From Cepaea nemoralis (taxonomy: Eukaryota > Mollusca > Gastropoda > Stylommatophora > Helicidae), in contig JACEFZ010027920.1 of the NCBI GenBank assembly GCA_014155875.1, forward strand, positions 1-64,000: a DNA stretch of 64,000 nucleotides, written 5' to 3'. Below the pieces are notes generated by a model. The model did no database searches and was not told the origin of the DNA. It saw only the letters and a program-made list of their open reading frames with translations. The position numbers and the translations under genes were made by a program. This document shows, piece by piece, positions 1 through 10,689 of the stretch; the stretch's first letter is position 1; each line of letters opens with the position of its first letter.

Positions 1-214
1 AGGCGGGGTCCCATCACGAAAATGAACATAGGACATTGTAGACGTCTTGGGCATGTGGGCGAATAAGGCGGCAGAAATGGCGGGAGATCAAAAATTTTTT
101 AGGCGGGCCGTGACGAAAGCGACTTTCTACACAGGATCTTCTACGTGATGATAATGGTTTTATACTCAAGAATGAGAATATACGGGGTTGTTAATCGTAA
201 ATATTGTGACATAA
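1..214. other. Unassigned leading sequence
   Basis: No gene or repeat family could be recognised here. It ends at a CAGG-type microsatellite. Confidence 0.4.
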
Positions 215-224
215 TTAATTCACA

Positions 225-261
<37 letters not shown>

Positions 262-302
262 ACAGGTGGATGGGCGGGTGGGCAGGCAGACAGACAGACA
301 GA
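215..302. repeat. CAGG/CAGA microsatellite
   Basis: A run of about ten CAGG units grades into CAGA units. Such tetranucleotide arrays recur through the window (also near 61.5-62.5 kb). The apparent open frames across it are low-complexity artefacts. Confidence 0.95.
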
Positions 303-845
303 GGAAGAAAAATCAGAATCAAGCAAGTCGAGTGCATACTTACACCTCTCGTCATAACATTAATCCGTGTGAGTCATTTAAAACATGAGAACAATCCCCT
401 CAATCCGCTCACCCTGCAGTAACCGCGATGAACAGTTAGCACAGTTCTCAATAACCAGTACTACGGTATAAGGCGCATCGAAAGCTGAAAACCCACACCG
501 TGTAGACTAATGTATCCATTAATGGTTTCTGACATAACTGCTAGGAAATTATAACTATGTACTGAGACAACCCATCCCCTGTTTCCCAAGCTGTACTTGG
601 ACAACTTCCTGTGATGAAGTTACTACCAGGTCATGACAGGTCAACCGCGTACCAAAGCTGAGTACCAGACGAACGCCAGAGATATGAGCAGCACGGCGGA
701 AGGCCCTCGTTAACGATATCAGCAGGATCTCGGATAGTTACGCAATTTGAAACATAATTTCCCCCCCCCCCCCCGCCCCACCGCCACACACCCCACCCCC
801 AGTAAAACCGTGGATGTGGAACATGGCGAACGACTATCACAATTT
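303..845. other. Unassigned, with a poly-C tract
   Basis: No coding or repeat homology recognised. A C-rich tract lies at about 762-800. Confidence 0.4.
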
Positions 846-935
846 CTAATAAACTGGTGACTACGCATGGACTAAAGTGGTAGGGTATAGTGACTAATAT
901 AGAACTTACGGAGAGGACTACAGTGGCGTGACAGA
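846..935 (+). repeat. Stub of the 46-bp minisatellite, left of the tetranucleotide block
   Basis: This short stretch contains about two units of the same minisatellite that forms a long array at 2703-3895 (core AGAACTTACGGAGAGGACTA followed by a GTGTGACAGA-like end). The array is therefore split by the GTTG/GTTA block and about 430 bp of other sequence. Confidence 0.75.
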
Positions 936-1493
936 TTAGTTAGTTAGTTGGTTGGTCGGTTGGTTGGTTGTTTGGTTGGCTGGTTGGTTGGTTGAATGGT
1001 TGGTTGGTTGGATGGTTGGTTGAATGGTTGGTTGGTTGATTGTTTGGTTGGTTGGGTGGGCGGGTGGGTGGGTGGTTGGTTGGTTGGGTGGGTGATTGGT
1101 TGGTGGGTGGGTGAGTGGGTGGGTGGGTGGGTGGTTGGTTGGTTGGTTGATTGGTTGTGTAGGTGGGTGGTTGGTTGGTTGGTTGGGTGGGTGGTTGATT
1201 GGTTGGGTGGGTGGGTGAATGGGTTTGTGGGTGGTTGGTTGACTGGTTGGTTGGGTGGGTGGGTGAGTGGTTGGTTGGGTGGGTGGATGGATGGTTGGGT
1301 GGGAGGGTGGTTGGTTGGTTGGTTAGTTGGTTGGGTGGATGGGTGGTTGGTTGGTTGGTGGGTTGGTGGGTGGGTGGTTGGTTGGGTGGGTGGTGGGTGG
1401 TTGGTTGATTGGTTGAGTGGGTGGTTGGGTGTGTGGGGTGGGTGGTTGGTTGGTTGGTTGGGTTGGTGGTTGGGTGGGTGGATGGGTGGTTGG

Positions 1494-1525
<32 letters not shown>

Positions 1526-1990
1526 TTGGTTGGTTTGTTGGTTCGGTGTGTGGGTGGTTGGGTGGTTGCTTGGTTGGTTGGGTGGGTGGTTGGATGGTTG
1601 GGTGGGTGGGTAGGTAGGTAGGTGGGTGGTTGGTTGGGTGGGTGGTTGGGTGGGTGGTTGGTTGGTTGGTTGGTTGGGTGGGTGGTTGGTTGGTTGGTTG
1701 GATGGTTGGGTGGGTGGGAGGTGGGTGGGTGAGTGATTGGTTGGTTGGTTGGGTGGATGGTTGTTTGGTTGGTTGGTTTGTTGGTTGGTTGGTTGGTTGG
1801 TTAATTGGGTGTATGGGTGGTTGGTTGGTTGTTTGGTTGGTCGGTTGTTTTGTTGTTTGGTTGTTTGGTTGGTTGGTTAGATTAATTAGTTAGTTAGTTA
1901 GTTAGTTAGCTAGTTAGTTAGTTAGTTAGTTAGTGAGTTAGTTAGTTAATTAGGTAGTTAGGTAGGTAGACAGGCAGGTAGGTAGGTAGG

Positions 1991-2068
<78 letters not shown>

Positions 2069-2069
2069 A

Positions 2070-2163
<94 letters not shown>

Positions 2164-2276
2164 GGTTGGTTGGTTGGTTGGTTGGTTGGTTGGTTGGGTG
2201 GGTGGTTGGTTGGTTGGTTGGTTGGTTGGTTGGTTGTTTGGTTCGTTGGTTGGTTGGTTAGTTAGTTAGTTAGTTA
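936..2276. repeat. 1.3-kb GTTG/GGTG/GTTA tetranucleotide array
   Basis: An almost uninterrupted mixture of GTTG, GGTG and GTTA units. The first 950 bases are mainly GGTT/GGTG with many GGG runs on the plus strand; from about 1880 to 2160 the unit is mainly GTTA, then GTTG returns. The Gly-Trp-Val/Leu reading frames across it come from the repeat and are not genes. The G-rich half could form G-quadruplexes. Confidence 0.97.
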
Positions 2277-2702
2277 ATGACAGCATCATAGTCTAACGCA
2301 TTCTCGAAAGTCAACGCTTGTACTTCCGCCTCCACGGCAGCCGGATTTTCTTGTCTGCATTTTCTGTCTAGTTGTTGCAAACACAAAAGGACGTACAGAA
2401 ATCTGTTGGCACTTGTTCTCACTCCTCGCCAGGTTTCAAGTCCTCAAGTGAACACACCTGTTGAAGAATGGGTCAACATCCACGACTTTCCACTTTTTAA
2501 CCTGCTGCCCTTCACCTTCAAAATTTCAGGGACTCCTGTGGGTCGTCGCTAAAAGCTACGGAGTTCGTGCTTTGTGCGACGTTTTCCGTGCTGCGGAAAG
2601 AGACCGAGCCATATGGGATCAAACCCGGTGCAATGAAGTCGACCCTGACGACTTTTAAGCGACTTTTTTTTAATTTCACTATGCAGTGTATGTGGCAGTT
2701 GG
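2277..2702 (+). other. Interspersed-repeat fragment between two tandem arrays
   Basis: The segment from about 2545 to 2645 matches a segment at 22005-22110: an ACGGAGTTC start, a GGAAAGA(G/A)ACC middle and a TGGGATAAAAC-like end. This marks an interspersed repeat of unknown class. The rest, 2277-2540, is unassigned. The 65-codon open frame here is not supported as a gene. Confidence 0.5.
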
Positions 2703-3895
2703 ACTTCGGAACTTAATAACTAATGTAGAACTTATAGAGAGGACTAAAGTGGTGTGACAGAATAACTCCTATAGAACTTTACGAAAGGACTCAAGTTGTG
2801 TGACAGAAAAACTCATGCAGAAATTTTGGAGATGACTAAAGGGTGTGACAGAATAACTAATGTGTATCTTATAGAAAGGATTGAAGTTGTGTGACAGAAT
2901 AACTCATGTAGAACTTTAGGAAAAGACTAAAGTTGTGTGGCAGAAAAACTCATGTAGAAATTTTGGAGATGACTAAAGTGGTGTGACATAAAAACTAATT
3001 TAGATCTTACAGAAAGGATTAAAGTTGTGGTGACAGAATAACTCATGTAGAACTTATGGAGAGGACTACATTGAAGTGACAGAATAACACATGTGGAACT
3101 TATGGAGAGGACTACAGTGATGTGATAGAATAACTCATGTAGAACTTATGGAGAGAAGTAAAGTTGTGTGGCAGAATAACTCATGTAAAACTTATGTAGA
3201 AAAATAAAGTTGTGTGACAGAATAATTCATATACTACTTATGGAGAGGAATAACGTGGTATGACAGAATTACTCATATAGAACTTATGGAGAGGTCTAAA
3301 GTGGTGTGACAGAATAACACCTGTGGAACTGATGTAGAAGACTAAAGTGGCGTGGCAGAATAACTCATGTGGAACTTAATTAGAAGACAAAAGTAGTGTG
3401 ATAGAATAACTCATGTAGAACTTATGGAGAAGTCTAAAGTGATGTGACAGAATAACTCATGTAGATCTTATGGAGATGACTAAAGTGAAGTAACAGAATA
3501 ACTCTTGTATAACTTATGGACATGACTAAAGTGATGTGACAGAATAACTCATGTAGATCTTATGGAGATGACTAAAGTGATGTGACAGAATAACTCATGT
3601 GAAACTTAATTAGAGGAAAAAAGTAGTGTGACAGAATAACTCATGTAGAACTTATGGAGAGGTCTAAAGTGATGTGACAGAATAACTCATGTAGAACTTA
3701 TGGAGATGACTAAAGTGGCGTGACAGAATAACTCATGTAGAACTCATGGAGAGAGGTAAAGTGGTGTGAGAGAATAACTCATGTAGGACTTATGGAGAGG
3801 ACTATGTGGTGTGACAGTATAGCTCATGTTCAACTTACGGAGAGGACTAAAGTGGTGTGACAGAATAACTCATTTAGAACTTATATAGAGAACTA
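2703..3895 (+). repeat. 46-bp minisatellite array, about 26 copies
   Basis: A diverged tandem array of about 46-bp units containing AGAATAACTCATGTAGAACT, a TATGGAGAGGACTAAAG block and GTGGTGTGAC. Copies differ by point changes and small indels. The array ends sharply against a truncated hAT-type MITE. Confidence 0.95.
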
Positions 3896-3898
3896 AAG

Positions 3899-4165
3899 AA
3901 CGTCATACCCCCCCCCCCCCCTTTCGTATTTCCTACCTAAAAATCCCCCCACCCCCACATACTAAAACAAGTCTAGACGTCCACATAAAACGTGATTTGT
4001 GGATCTACTTACTTTATACAATGAATTTTAGAAGGATGAGACGTACGGAACCGTAAAGTATGAAGGGAAAAACAATATCAAGTAATCGGTTCTTGTTTTA
4101 ACGCGATCTTGAAATAATCTTCATCCCCCCTCCCCCCTGGAAACCCCACCGGTTGAGAACCACTA
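3899..4165 (+). mobile_element. hAT-type MITE, 5'-truncated copy
   Basis: The body matches the complete copies at 4793-5165 and 58442-58912: poly-C tract, AAGTCTAGACGTC, ACATAAAACGTGATTTG and AAGTAATCGGTTCTTG. The right terminal repeat GGTTGAGAACCACT is present, followed by CTCTAGAT. The left terminus is missing where the element meets the minisatellite. Confidence 0.85.
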
Positions 4166-4784
4166 CTCTAGATGAATCACAAACAACAACAAAAACATCC
4201 GTCACCAGTACACATAGACTATCGTGGAGAAAAAAGCAGAAAAAAAAACCATTAAAGATTAATGGCGCTCGACGCGAAACAGCAACAATTGTGGCGGACT
4301 TGAGACATGTGCGGGCATAACAAAAGATAAGCACTCCTCCGTGGAAGAGATGACTTTAAAATGTATGCACCCCACAGCAAGCAATAAGCCGCAACACAGA
4401 ACGTAAGGGTAATGAAAAGACTGCGGACCGCCTGGGGGTGATTCTGTTGTATATAAGACATGTACGAGGCGAATCGGCTAATTAGTCGGTCGATCTATGT
4501 TGACGTTTTCTCTTTAGATTTACCTGAAAGGGAGTAAACTCATAATAAACGTCAAAAATATATACGGCGGCGCTTGAAAATATGATCGTGGTACGTGGGA
4601 ACAGGCAGTCGACGTGGTCAAACGGGTCAGCGCGCTCTGGCTCTTAAACTTCCGGTGTGCTGATGGTGGGATAGGATGATAATTCCCTACACCGGTCAGC
4701 TGAACTAGAAAATCAACCTGGGGCTGGTCGCAACGTCATGCAAAGGACATGCAATTTTTAACGAGTTAGTGGCAGTAACGTAGT
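4166..4784. other. No gene; possible SINE scrap at 4610-4760
   Basis: No coding sequence recognised. The stretch near 4610-4760 has a tRNA-like head (CGTGGTCAAACGGGTCAGCG) and a tail resembling SINE family B (AAAGGACATGCAATTT). It is weakly supported. Confidence 0.35.
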
Positions 4785-4792
4785 GGCTAGAC

Positions 4793-5165
4793 CAGTGGTT
4801 CTCAACCCCTTCACCATATGTTCAGAACGTCATTCCCCCCCCCCTTTTTCCGTATTTTCTCCCTATAAATCCCCACCCTTACATAGTATACGTTAAAATG
4901 GAAGCTATATTTAATAACACATACTAGAACAAGTCTAGACGTCTACATAAAACGTGATTTGCAGGTCTACTTACGTTATAATACGAATTTCAGAAAAGCG
5001 AGAAGTACAACTCTCTAAAATATGGAGGGAAAAACAATACCAAGTAATCGGTTCTTGTATTAATGCGATCTTGAAATAATCTTAATTCCCCCCCCCCCCC
5101 CCGGAAACTAATAAATTCCCCCTGGGGTGAGGGGGGGGGGAATTCCCACCGGTTGAGAACCACTG
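4793..5165 (+). mobile_element. hAT-type MITE, complete, with 8-bp target duplication
   Basis: The 373-bp element has inverted termini CAGTGGTTCTCAACC and GGTTGAGAACCACTG. It is flanked by a perfect 8-bp duplication GGCTAGAC (4785-4792 and 5166-5173). This terminus and duplication length are typical of hAT (Charlie/Buster-like) elements. It has no coding capacity and C-rich tracts near both ends. Confidence 0.95.
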
Positions 5166-5175
5166 GGCTAGACGC

Positions 5176-5345
5176 TTGACCATCCAGGAAGTTAACTCGG
5201 TAAACAAACGCCCAATGGGGTCACATATGTCGACCGAAAGGTGCAAATATCGTAGATGTGCTTTAAACTTTAAACAGACAGCGCAGTCACATCCAAACGC
5301 AAAACTACCCGATGAAAGAGGAGAAGAAGAAGAAGTTTGCCTGCC
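5176..5345 (+). mobile_element. SINE family D copy with GAA tail
   Basis: It matches the copy at 22982-23122: GTTAACTCGGTAAACAAACG, TAAACAGACAGCGCAGTCAC, then a GATGAAAGAGGAGAAGAAG end. It lies just downstream of the hAT MITE. The middle is diverged. Confidence 0.7.
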
Positions 5346-5882
5346 AGCATGGCTGTCGTGCATTTGACATCGCACTGAGGCGGATATTAACCATTTGTCC
5401 TGGGCTCCCAGGATAAATAGTTTGTTTGTCAGGTCTTGGTTAGATATGACTGAGCTACCTTATGACAGTAGACGGTACTACCTGCTTCTGTCAGCGCGGA
5501 ATGTTGAGCGACGCTTACCAAACTCGATACCCTACATTGTGCCAACGGCTTCGGGTGGAGGAGTGCAATTGAGAGGACACAAGCCTTATCCCTTATCCTA
5601 GGGCGAGGAAATGCAACCTAAAGACTAAATGTCATGACAGGGCAGATCAGACCCTAAGCCTTGGTTGGCAACTGGTCTAGGATCGAAGCTCCGACAGGCG
5701 GACAGTTAGAGCATTGCTTTGCTGATCCGGCAGCTTCTGCAGCTTGTCTTGTTCCAGGCGTATGGGTGTTACCTTTCCTCTGGAATACACTAGACAGGCC
5801 GATAGAGGGAACATGCTGCATGAGCAAGACATGGTCTTTAAATTTAGCCCAGGCTTTGTGCCATGGAGAGGTATAACTTCAT
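5346..5882. other. Unassigned
   Basis: No protein family or repeat match recognised. Open frames of about 70 codons (5661-5876) carry no recognisable motif. Confidence 0.4.
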
Positions 5883-6115
5883 TTTACAAACTATCGTCTG
5901 TCAAGACGGCAAGGTGCCAGTCAGTCTTGGGCTCGCAGGTTGACCCAGCCTAAAATAGGCATCATGAAATGTCTTGGGGTCTGATGGCGGCCGGTATCAT
6001 ATTGGCGAAATCACCACTGGGGTGCCGATTGGCCTATACAAATATAGATCTGGCACCGTATGCGTAATTACGTCTGAAGGCGTGTCATATGGTCCTCTTC
6101 CGTGTTTATTTATGG
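5883..6115 (+). mobile_element. LINE 3' scrap joined to SINE family A fragment
   Basis: Positions 5883-5920 match the 3' end of the L2-like element at 32405-32445 (CTATCGTCTGTCAAGACGG). From about 5930 the sequence is the 3' two-thirds of SINE family A (GACCCAGCCTAAAATAGG, AAATGTCTTGGG, GTGCCGATTGGCCTATA, TCTGGCACCGTATGC). Confidence 0.7.
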
Positions 6116-6300
6116 CTTAGGGTGTCACGAAGGCATATGAAAGTCTGCATTGCTTTAAGAAGTATTTAGTTTTTTCGTTCGTTATTATTACATAACTTGT
6201 TTATGTGTTCGTTTTTTAATGTTTCTTGTCATATTTTGATAACACTGCATTTCAATGCCACCATATGTTTTCATCACTTTTATTCATTGTCCATATTTCA

Positions 6301-6548
6301 GAGGGAAACTACTGAACGTAAACTTGCCCAGGAATCATGAACAGCCAAACAATGCTGGGGTTTACAGCTACGTCCTGTAAAGAATATGTAACAATTTTAC
6401 CCAAAAGATTACGTATTTTGCGACTGGGTTAGGGTTGCCAGATTACGTACGTGAGAAACCGGGATAACTTGCACAGGAATCACGAACAGCCAAAAATGCT
6501 GGGGTTTATTTACTGCTACGTCCTGTAAAGGATATGTAACAATTTTAC
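6301..6548 (+). mobile_element. Two tandem partial SINE family B copies
   Basis: Two stretches (about 6301-6390 and 6465-6548) each carry the family B body and tail: AACTTGCCCAGGAATCATGA or similar, ACAGCCAAA, then CTACGTCCTGTAAAG. They repeat with about 160 bp spacing and share the sequence between them (TGCGACTGG(G/T)TTAGGGTTGCCA), so this looks like a local tandem duplication. Confidence 0.75.
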
Positions 6549-6654
6549 CCAAAAAATGATGTATTATGCGACTGGTTTAGGGTTGCCACATTACTACGTG
6601 AGAAACCGGGATTTGACTCTTAGAATTAAAAATGTTACACAAATTAATTGTCAC

Positions 6655-6693
<39 letters not shown>

Positions 6694-7170
6694 CCATCGT
6701 CATATGTCCTGTCAACTGGCGTAGATGTTCATGTCTCTCCACAGATCTCTGTTTTTTTTTTGGTTTTTTTTTTGGTGTACCAGGTCAACTCTGTTCATAA
6801 TATTCCTGCATGCCATCGTGTCTATCAATGCAGCATCATATCTCTCGATCTGCCATTGTCTCTTCTTCCATTGATCTTTCCAGTCGATACAATATTTTCC
6901 AATGCCTCTCTTGTCATTGTATAACTATAAACAAACAACGGTTTTTATTTCTCTTTCTTATAGTTCTATTTAATGTTCTACTTTCATTAGCCTCTTTCGC
7001 GCAATCGATGTTAGTTAATCGGACAGTCCTAGGTATTCGAAACAATCTTCTCATGAATCATTCTTCTTTGCTTCCAAGCTCTTCCTAATGTGTTCATTCA
7101 CGTTTCATGATTCACTTACATACAGCAGAACTGATTCTATATAACATGTCACTACTTTCTTTCTGACATT
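6655..7170 (-). pseudogene. Non-LTR reverse transcriptase C-terminal remnant
   Basis: On the minus strand, 7043-6960 reads MRRLFRIPRTVRLTNIDCAK, the C-terminal block of RTE-like LINEs (compare RRMRKIPWTDRKTNDQVLQ at 53.9 kb). Stops and shifts break the rest. The element ends at a TCA run (6655-6692), which is a GAT tail on the element strand. It is a decayed 5'-truncated insertion. Confidence 0.65.
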
Positions 7171-7847
7171 CAGTGATAGTGCCTTATTGCATAGCATATT
7201 TTATGTGTTCATTTTCTGAAATGCAGCTTTTGTTTGACAAATTCTACTCTTCATCTCAGTGACAAGGTAAACAGTGCGATGTAATTAAATCTTTGATTTG
7301 ACAGGAATAACCAGGACAAACAAACGTCCCGAGGGCATTTTATGGAACGCTGAATTATTTAATTAAAAACAGGGACTGTTCCGGAAAGTCGGGTAACCCT
7401 ACACATGTACATACATTTCAGTATCTATATATTTCAGGCCCATGTTATCAGAAAAGAGGGTCTATAAAACAATTGAAAATCTTGGTTAGAGGCAAATTTG
7501 TTCATTTAGAAAATGAGTGGCGCGGAAGACGATTATCAGTCGAACTTATTAGGAACACAGAAAGCTGATGGTTGTGGACGAACAGGTACACCTGCACCAT
7601 CTTGCATGGCACATAATGCTGATAATTATTCGAGAATTACGCTCAACGCTATTTATTTACAATTTTCTATGACATAGGATGCCGCTTCTATTGGTTATCT
7701 GGCACTGATGTTGAGCATACATTCGTTAGTTTATTAGGTTCACTATTTATTGTTATAGCTTTATTTTTCATTTCTTTCGTTTCCATACTCCATGTTTTTT
7801 ATGTTCGTTTGCTTTGAACCCGGATGTAGTACATACACATACTACTA

Positions 7848-8467
7848 ATTCATTCATTCATTATGTGCCATGCGCAGGGTTGTCATGTTTCACCATCTTA
7901 CCTGATCACAAGAGTCGTGGATCAGCTCTGTGATCTTGTCCCGACCATGCCATTTGATCAAGCCAACCAGATATTTACTTCTCTGCCTCCCCTTGTTCTT
8001 TTCCCCTCAATCTTACCAGTTGCCATAAAGTTCTCCAGTTTATTTCTTTTCATAACGTGCCCAAATAAATGTACTGTCTACGTCGAATTTCTCTGATTAG
8101 TTTGCAGATTTCATGTGTTTCTTGTAGGACTTGCTCATTGGTTTTTCTGTCTGTTCGTGGTATTCTTCGCATTTTCCTGAGAAACCATATTTCCACTGCC
8201 ACTAGATGTTTTTCAGCTTGTCTGCTCATCGTCCATGTTTCAGATAAATGCAAAAATACAGCACTTAAACACTCTTTTTCTCGTTGCAATTGACATCTTT
8301 TTATTGGTCAGTATGTTTTTCATTTGGCAAAATACCACCTTTGCCATGGCAATTCTTGTTCTAATCTCTTCAAAACATCTCGCAGCATATATTATGACTG
8401 TCGCAAGATAGTTGTACCAATTCACTTGTTTAAGAATATTCATTCATCCTTATATTTCAATGTGGTA
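7848..8467 (-). pseudogene. Non-LTR reverse transcriptase 3' remnant, split by Tigger and a SINE
   Basis: The minus strand encodes ETWTMSRQAEKHLVAVEIWF and then RIPRTDRKTNEQVLQETHEI, with an upstream block in another frame at 8443-8240. It is a close relative of the remnant at 53490-54290. The sequence continues on the far side of the Tigger element at 10217-10290 and resumes at about 10505-10600 after a SINE; the order matches the intact copy at 54.1-54.25 kb. The element ends near an ATTCATTCATT run, its tail. Confidence 0.85.
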
Positions 8468-8783
8468 CAGTGAAACCACGCTTAACAAGTACCTCGCACA
8501 ACGAGTAATTCGCATAACGCGCAAAATAAATTGTAAAAAAAATGACTCGCTGAACGAGCGACGTTTCGCATAAAGAGTGACGCGGGGAGGGGAAATCCCG
8601 AATTTGCGCCTGCAACAGCTAGGGTCGGAAGACCAGGGGGGTTGGATAGAGCGGTGAAAAGGGGGGGGGGGGGGATCTTTATAGGGCCAGCACCGCAGAG
8701 CGCTGCAGTCGTCTGACGGCTCGAAATCAGCCAATCCGAGGGATGCATGCGTTAACTGCAAGCCGGGAAGCGTTGTCGAATGT

Positions 8784-9212
8784 GACTTTGAGGGGTTTGA
8801 GACAGTACCTGTGGAGCCTGTAGTCAACGAGATTGTGTCTTTGGCCAAGATCATGGGACTGGAGGTGGATAACAAAGATATCGATGAGCTTGTGGGAGAG
8901 CATAGCTAAGAGCTGACCAACGAAGAGCTTATGGAATTACATTGTGTTTCACAGCAAGAAGTTGTGGAGGAGAGTTTGTCCGACGAGGAGGAGAATGTAA
9001 CAGCAAACCAACAATCTTCTGGCGCAATAAGAGAAATGCTGAAAGCATGGGAAACTGTTGCATCGTACATTGAGAACTATCACCCTAATAAGGCAGTGGC
9101 TATGAGAGCTACTAATTTATTTAATGATAATGCTGTGTCGCATTTCCACCAAATTCTGAAGCGTCGGCAAAACCAAATTTCTCTAGACAGCTTTCTAGTA
9201 AAAAAGAATTAG
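8784..9212 (+). pseudogene. Tigger transposase C-terminal fragment (TIGD1-like)
   Basis: The frame begins DFEGFETVPVEPVVNEIVSL, continues through one in-frame TAA at 8907-8909, then runs to HPNKAVAMRATNLFNDNAVS and ISLDSFLVKK. This acidic tail followed by the HPNKA and LFND blocks is typical of Tigger/TIGD1 transposases. The DNA-binding CENPB region and the catalytic DDE core are missing, so it cannot encode an active enzyme. Fragments of the N-terminal part of a related transposase occur at 51.8-52.3 kb. Confidence 0.88.
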
Positions 9213-9757
9213 GTATGTATGCGTGCTTGCTTGCTTGTGTTCGCTGGCTGTGAGCTCCAGCGGATGAAGACATCCTGTTGTCCAACATCAGTGTGATGTC
9301 ATAAAGGACCTGAGGTTTGCGTGAGTATCCGATGTCCCATGTCTGGCTTATTGGTGTGCCGACTGGTGGTGCCTCGCCGTGCAGACAGACACTCTCTGAC
9401 TTCGGAGGAATCAACGATCCTACTGACTTTAGCCAGGACCCCAAAGGGACCTGTTGCCCAGGACGCTCGGCGAGGACGCGTCAATAGGTCTTGGCCAGTA
9501 TAGAATCCAACCCTAGTGCCTTGGAAACACCTCTGCGTCCCAGGTATGTAGTATAAATTGTTAATTAATTATTTCAATTTTTTTCTACAAATCGAATTCT
9601 CATTCCAGGTTCGGTCATTCCGCGATAGAATAGGAAGATGAATCACGCTCCTTAACAATGTATATATGATTTTCTTTGAATAAACGTTATACAAAATATT
9701 TTGAGTATTTTTTTCGGCATGGTCTGATCTTTTTAAGTCCCCGCTAATCACTGGTAT

Positions 9758-10108
9758 CATGAAGGCTAATAGACTACAATGGCTGGGGCATATAGAAAGA
9801 ATGGAAGACAATAGGGAAACAAAACTCGCTTACACTCATGAAATAAATTACCGTAGACCCCGAGGTAGACCAAGAAGACGGTGGAGAGATAATATATATA
9901 CAGACCTACAAGCACTTGGAATCAACGACTGGCAAGAGAAGGTCAACCAGAGAGACGAATGGAGATGGATTGTATCTGCAGCAAAGAACCTCAATGGCTC
10001 GGAACGCTAAAGAAGAAGAAGAAGAAGAAGAAGAAGAAGAAGAAGAAGAAGAAGAAGAAGAAGAAGAAGAAGAAGAAGAAGAAGAAGAAGAAGAAGAAGA
10101 AGAAGAAG
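9758..10108 (+). pseudogene. RTE-like LINE 3' end with GAA tail, nested in Tigger
   Basis: An 83-codon frame (9759-10010) reads LQWLGHIERMEDNRETKLAY and RPRGRPRRRWRDNIYTDLQA, and closes with DEWRWIVSAAKNLNGSER before its stop. This is the extreme C-terminus of the endonuclease-reverse transcriptase polyprotein. It is followed at once by about 30 GAA units (10013-10108), the element's tail. Everything upstream is missing (5' truncation). No convincing target duplication was found. Confidence 0.88.
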
Positions 10109-10299
10109 GAACGCATTATCGTATTTTACATTAATTTGTATGGGAAAAATAACGAATGTTTCGCTTTACGAATAAGGTTCTGAAACGAATTATGCTCGTT
10201 AAGCGAGGTTCCACTGTATTTCTTTCCTTTAAGAGTCGACCATAATCTCTGTCTTCTAACAATGTAACTCTAACTCTAGTTGTTCACTGTGTACAATAA

Positions 10300-10505
10300 T
10301 TGGCGAATGAGTTACAGGCGCAGTTCGTAATTCCGCATACCATGTTCGAAACACAGCTGTTGGTTATTTAATGAAATGGTATGGGCGCCGATTGTTCAGA
10401 AACCAATGGCGACTACTGAACGTAAACTTGCCCAGGAATCATGAACAGCCAAAAAATGCTGAGGTTGGTTGCTACGTCCTGTAAAGGATATGCAACTAAC
10501 TAACA
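10300..10505 (+). mobile_element. SINE family B copy
   Basis: It contains a B-box-like CATGTTCGAAACACAG in the head, CTACTGAACGTAAACTTGCC in the body and CTACGTCCTGTAAAGGATAT in the tail. It interrupts the old LINE remnant that continues on both sides. Confidence 0.85.
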
Positions 10506-10689
10506 ATAAACGTATCGTCTAAATGTTACAGATCCTGTTAATTGTCTGCAATCAATACTGTATCATCCGCATATTTAATGTTATTGGTGGTTTGTCCCCC
10601 CCCCCCCCAACGCGTGGTGATTCCTCTCACATCTTCTAAATTATACTACTACTAATACACGTTTGCTACTACTAGTGAGTGTACTTAAT

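Larger units (their letters stand above)
8468..10216 (+). mobile_element. Tigger/pogo DNA transposon with both termini and TA duplication
   Basis: The left end CAGTGAAACCACGCTTAAC and the right end GTTAAGCGAGGTTCCACTG are inverted repeats flanked by TA (8466-8467 and 10217-10218), as expected for Tigger elements. Internally only the C-terminal part of the transposase remains (8784-9212), plus about 540 bp of unassigned sequence (9213-9757) and a nested RTE-like LINE 3' end. The insertion splits an older LINE remnant, so the order is LINE, then Tigger, then RTE fragment. Confidence 0.93.

Noticed and set aside
996..1893. Long plus-strand open frames of Gly-Trp-Leu-Val repeats (up to 205 codons)
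   Set aside because: They are translations of the GTTG/GGTG tetranucleotide array, open in several frames at once, with no start or splice context.
2703..3895. Possible CRISPR-like or regulatory array
   Set aside because: Units of about 46 bp are contiguous and diverged with no spacers; it is a minisatellite.
9916..10183. Poly-Glu and poly-Lys frames
   Set aside because: They are translations of the GAA tail of the RTE-like LINE fragment.
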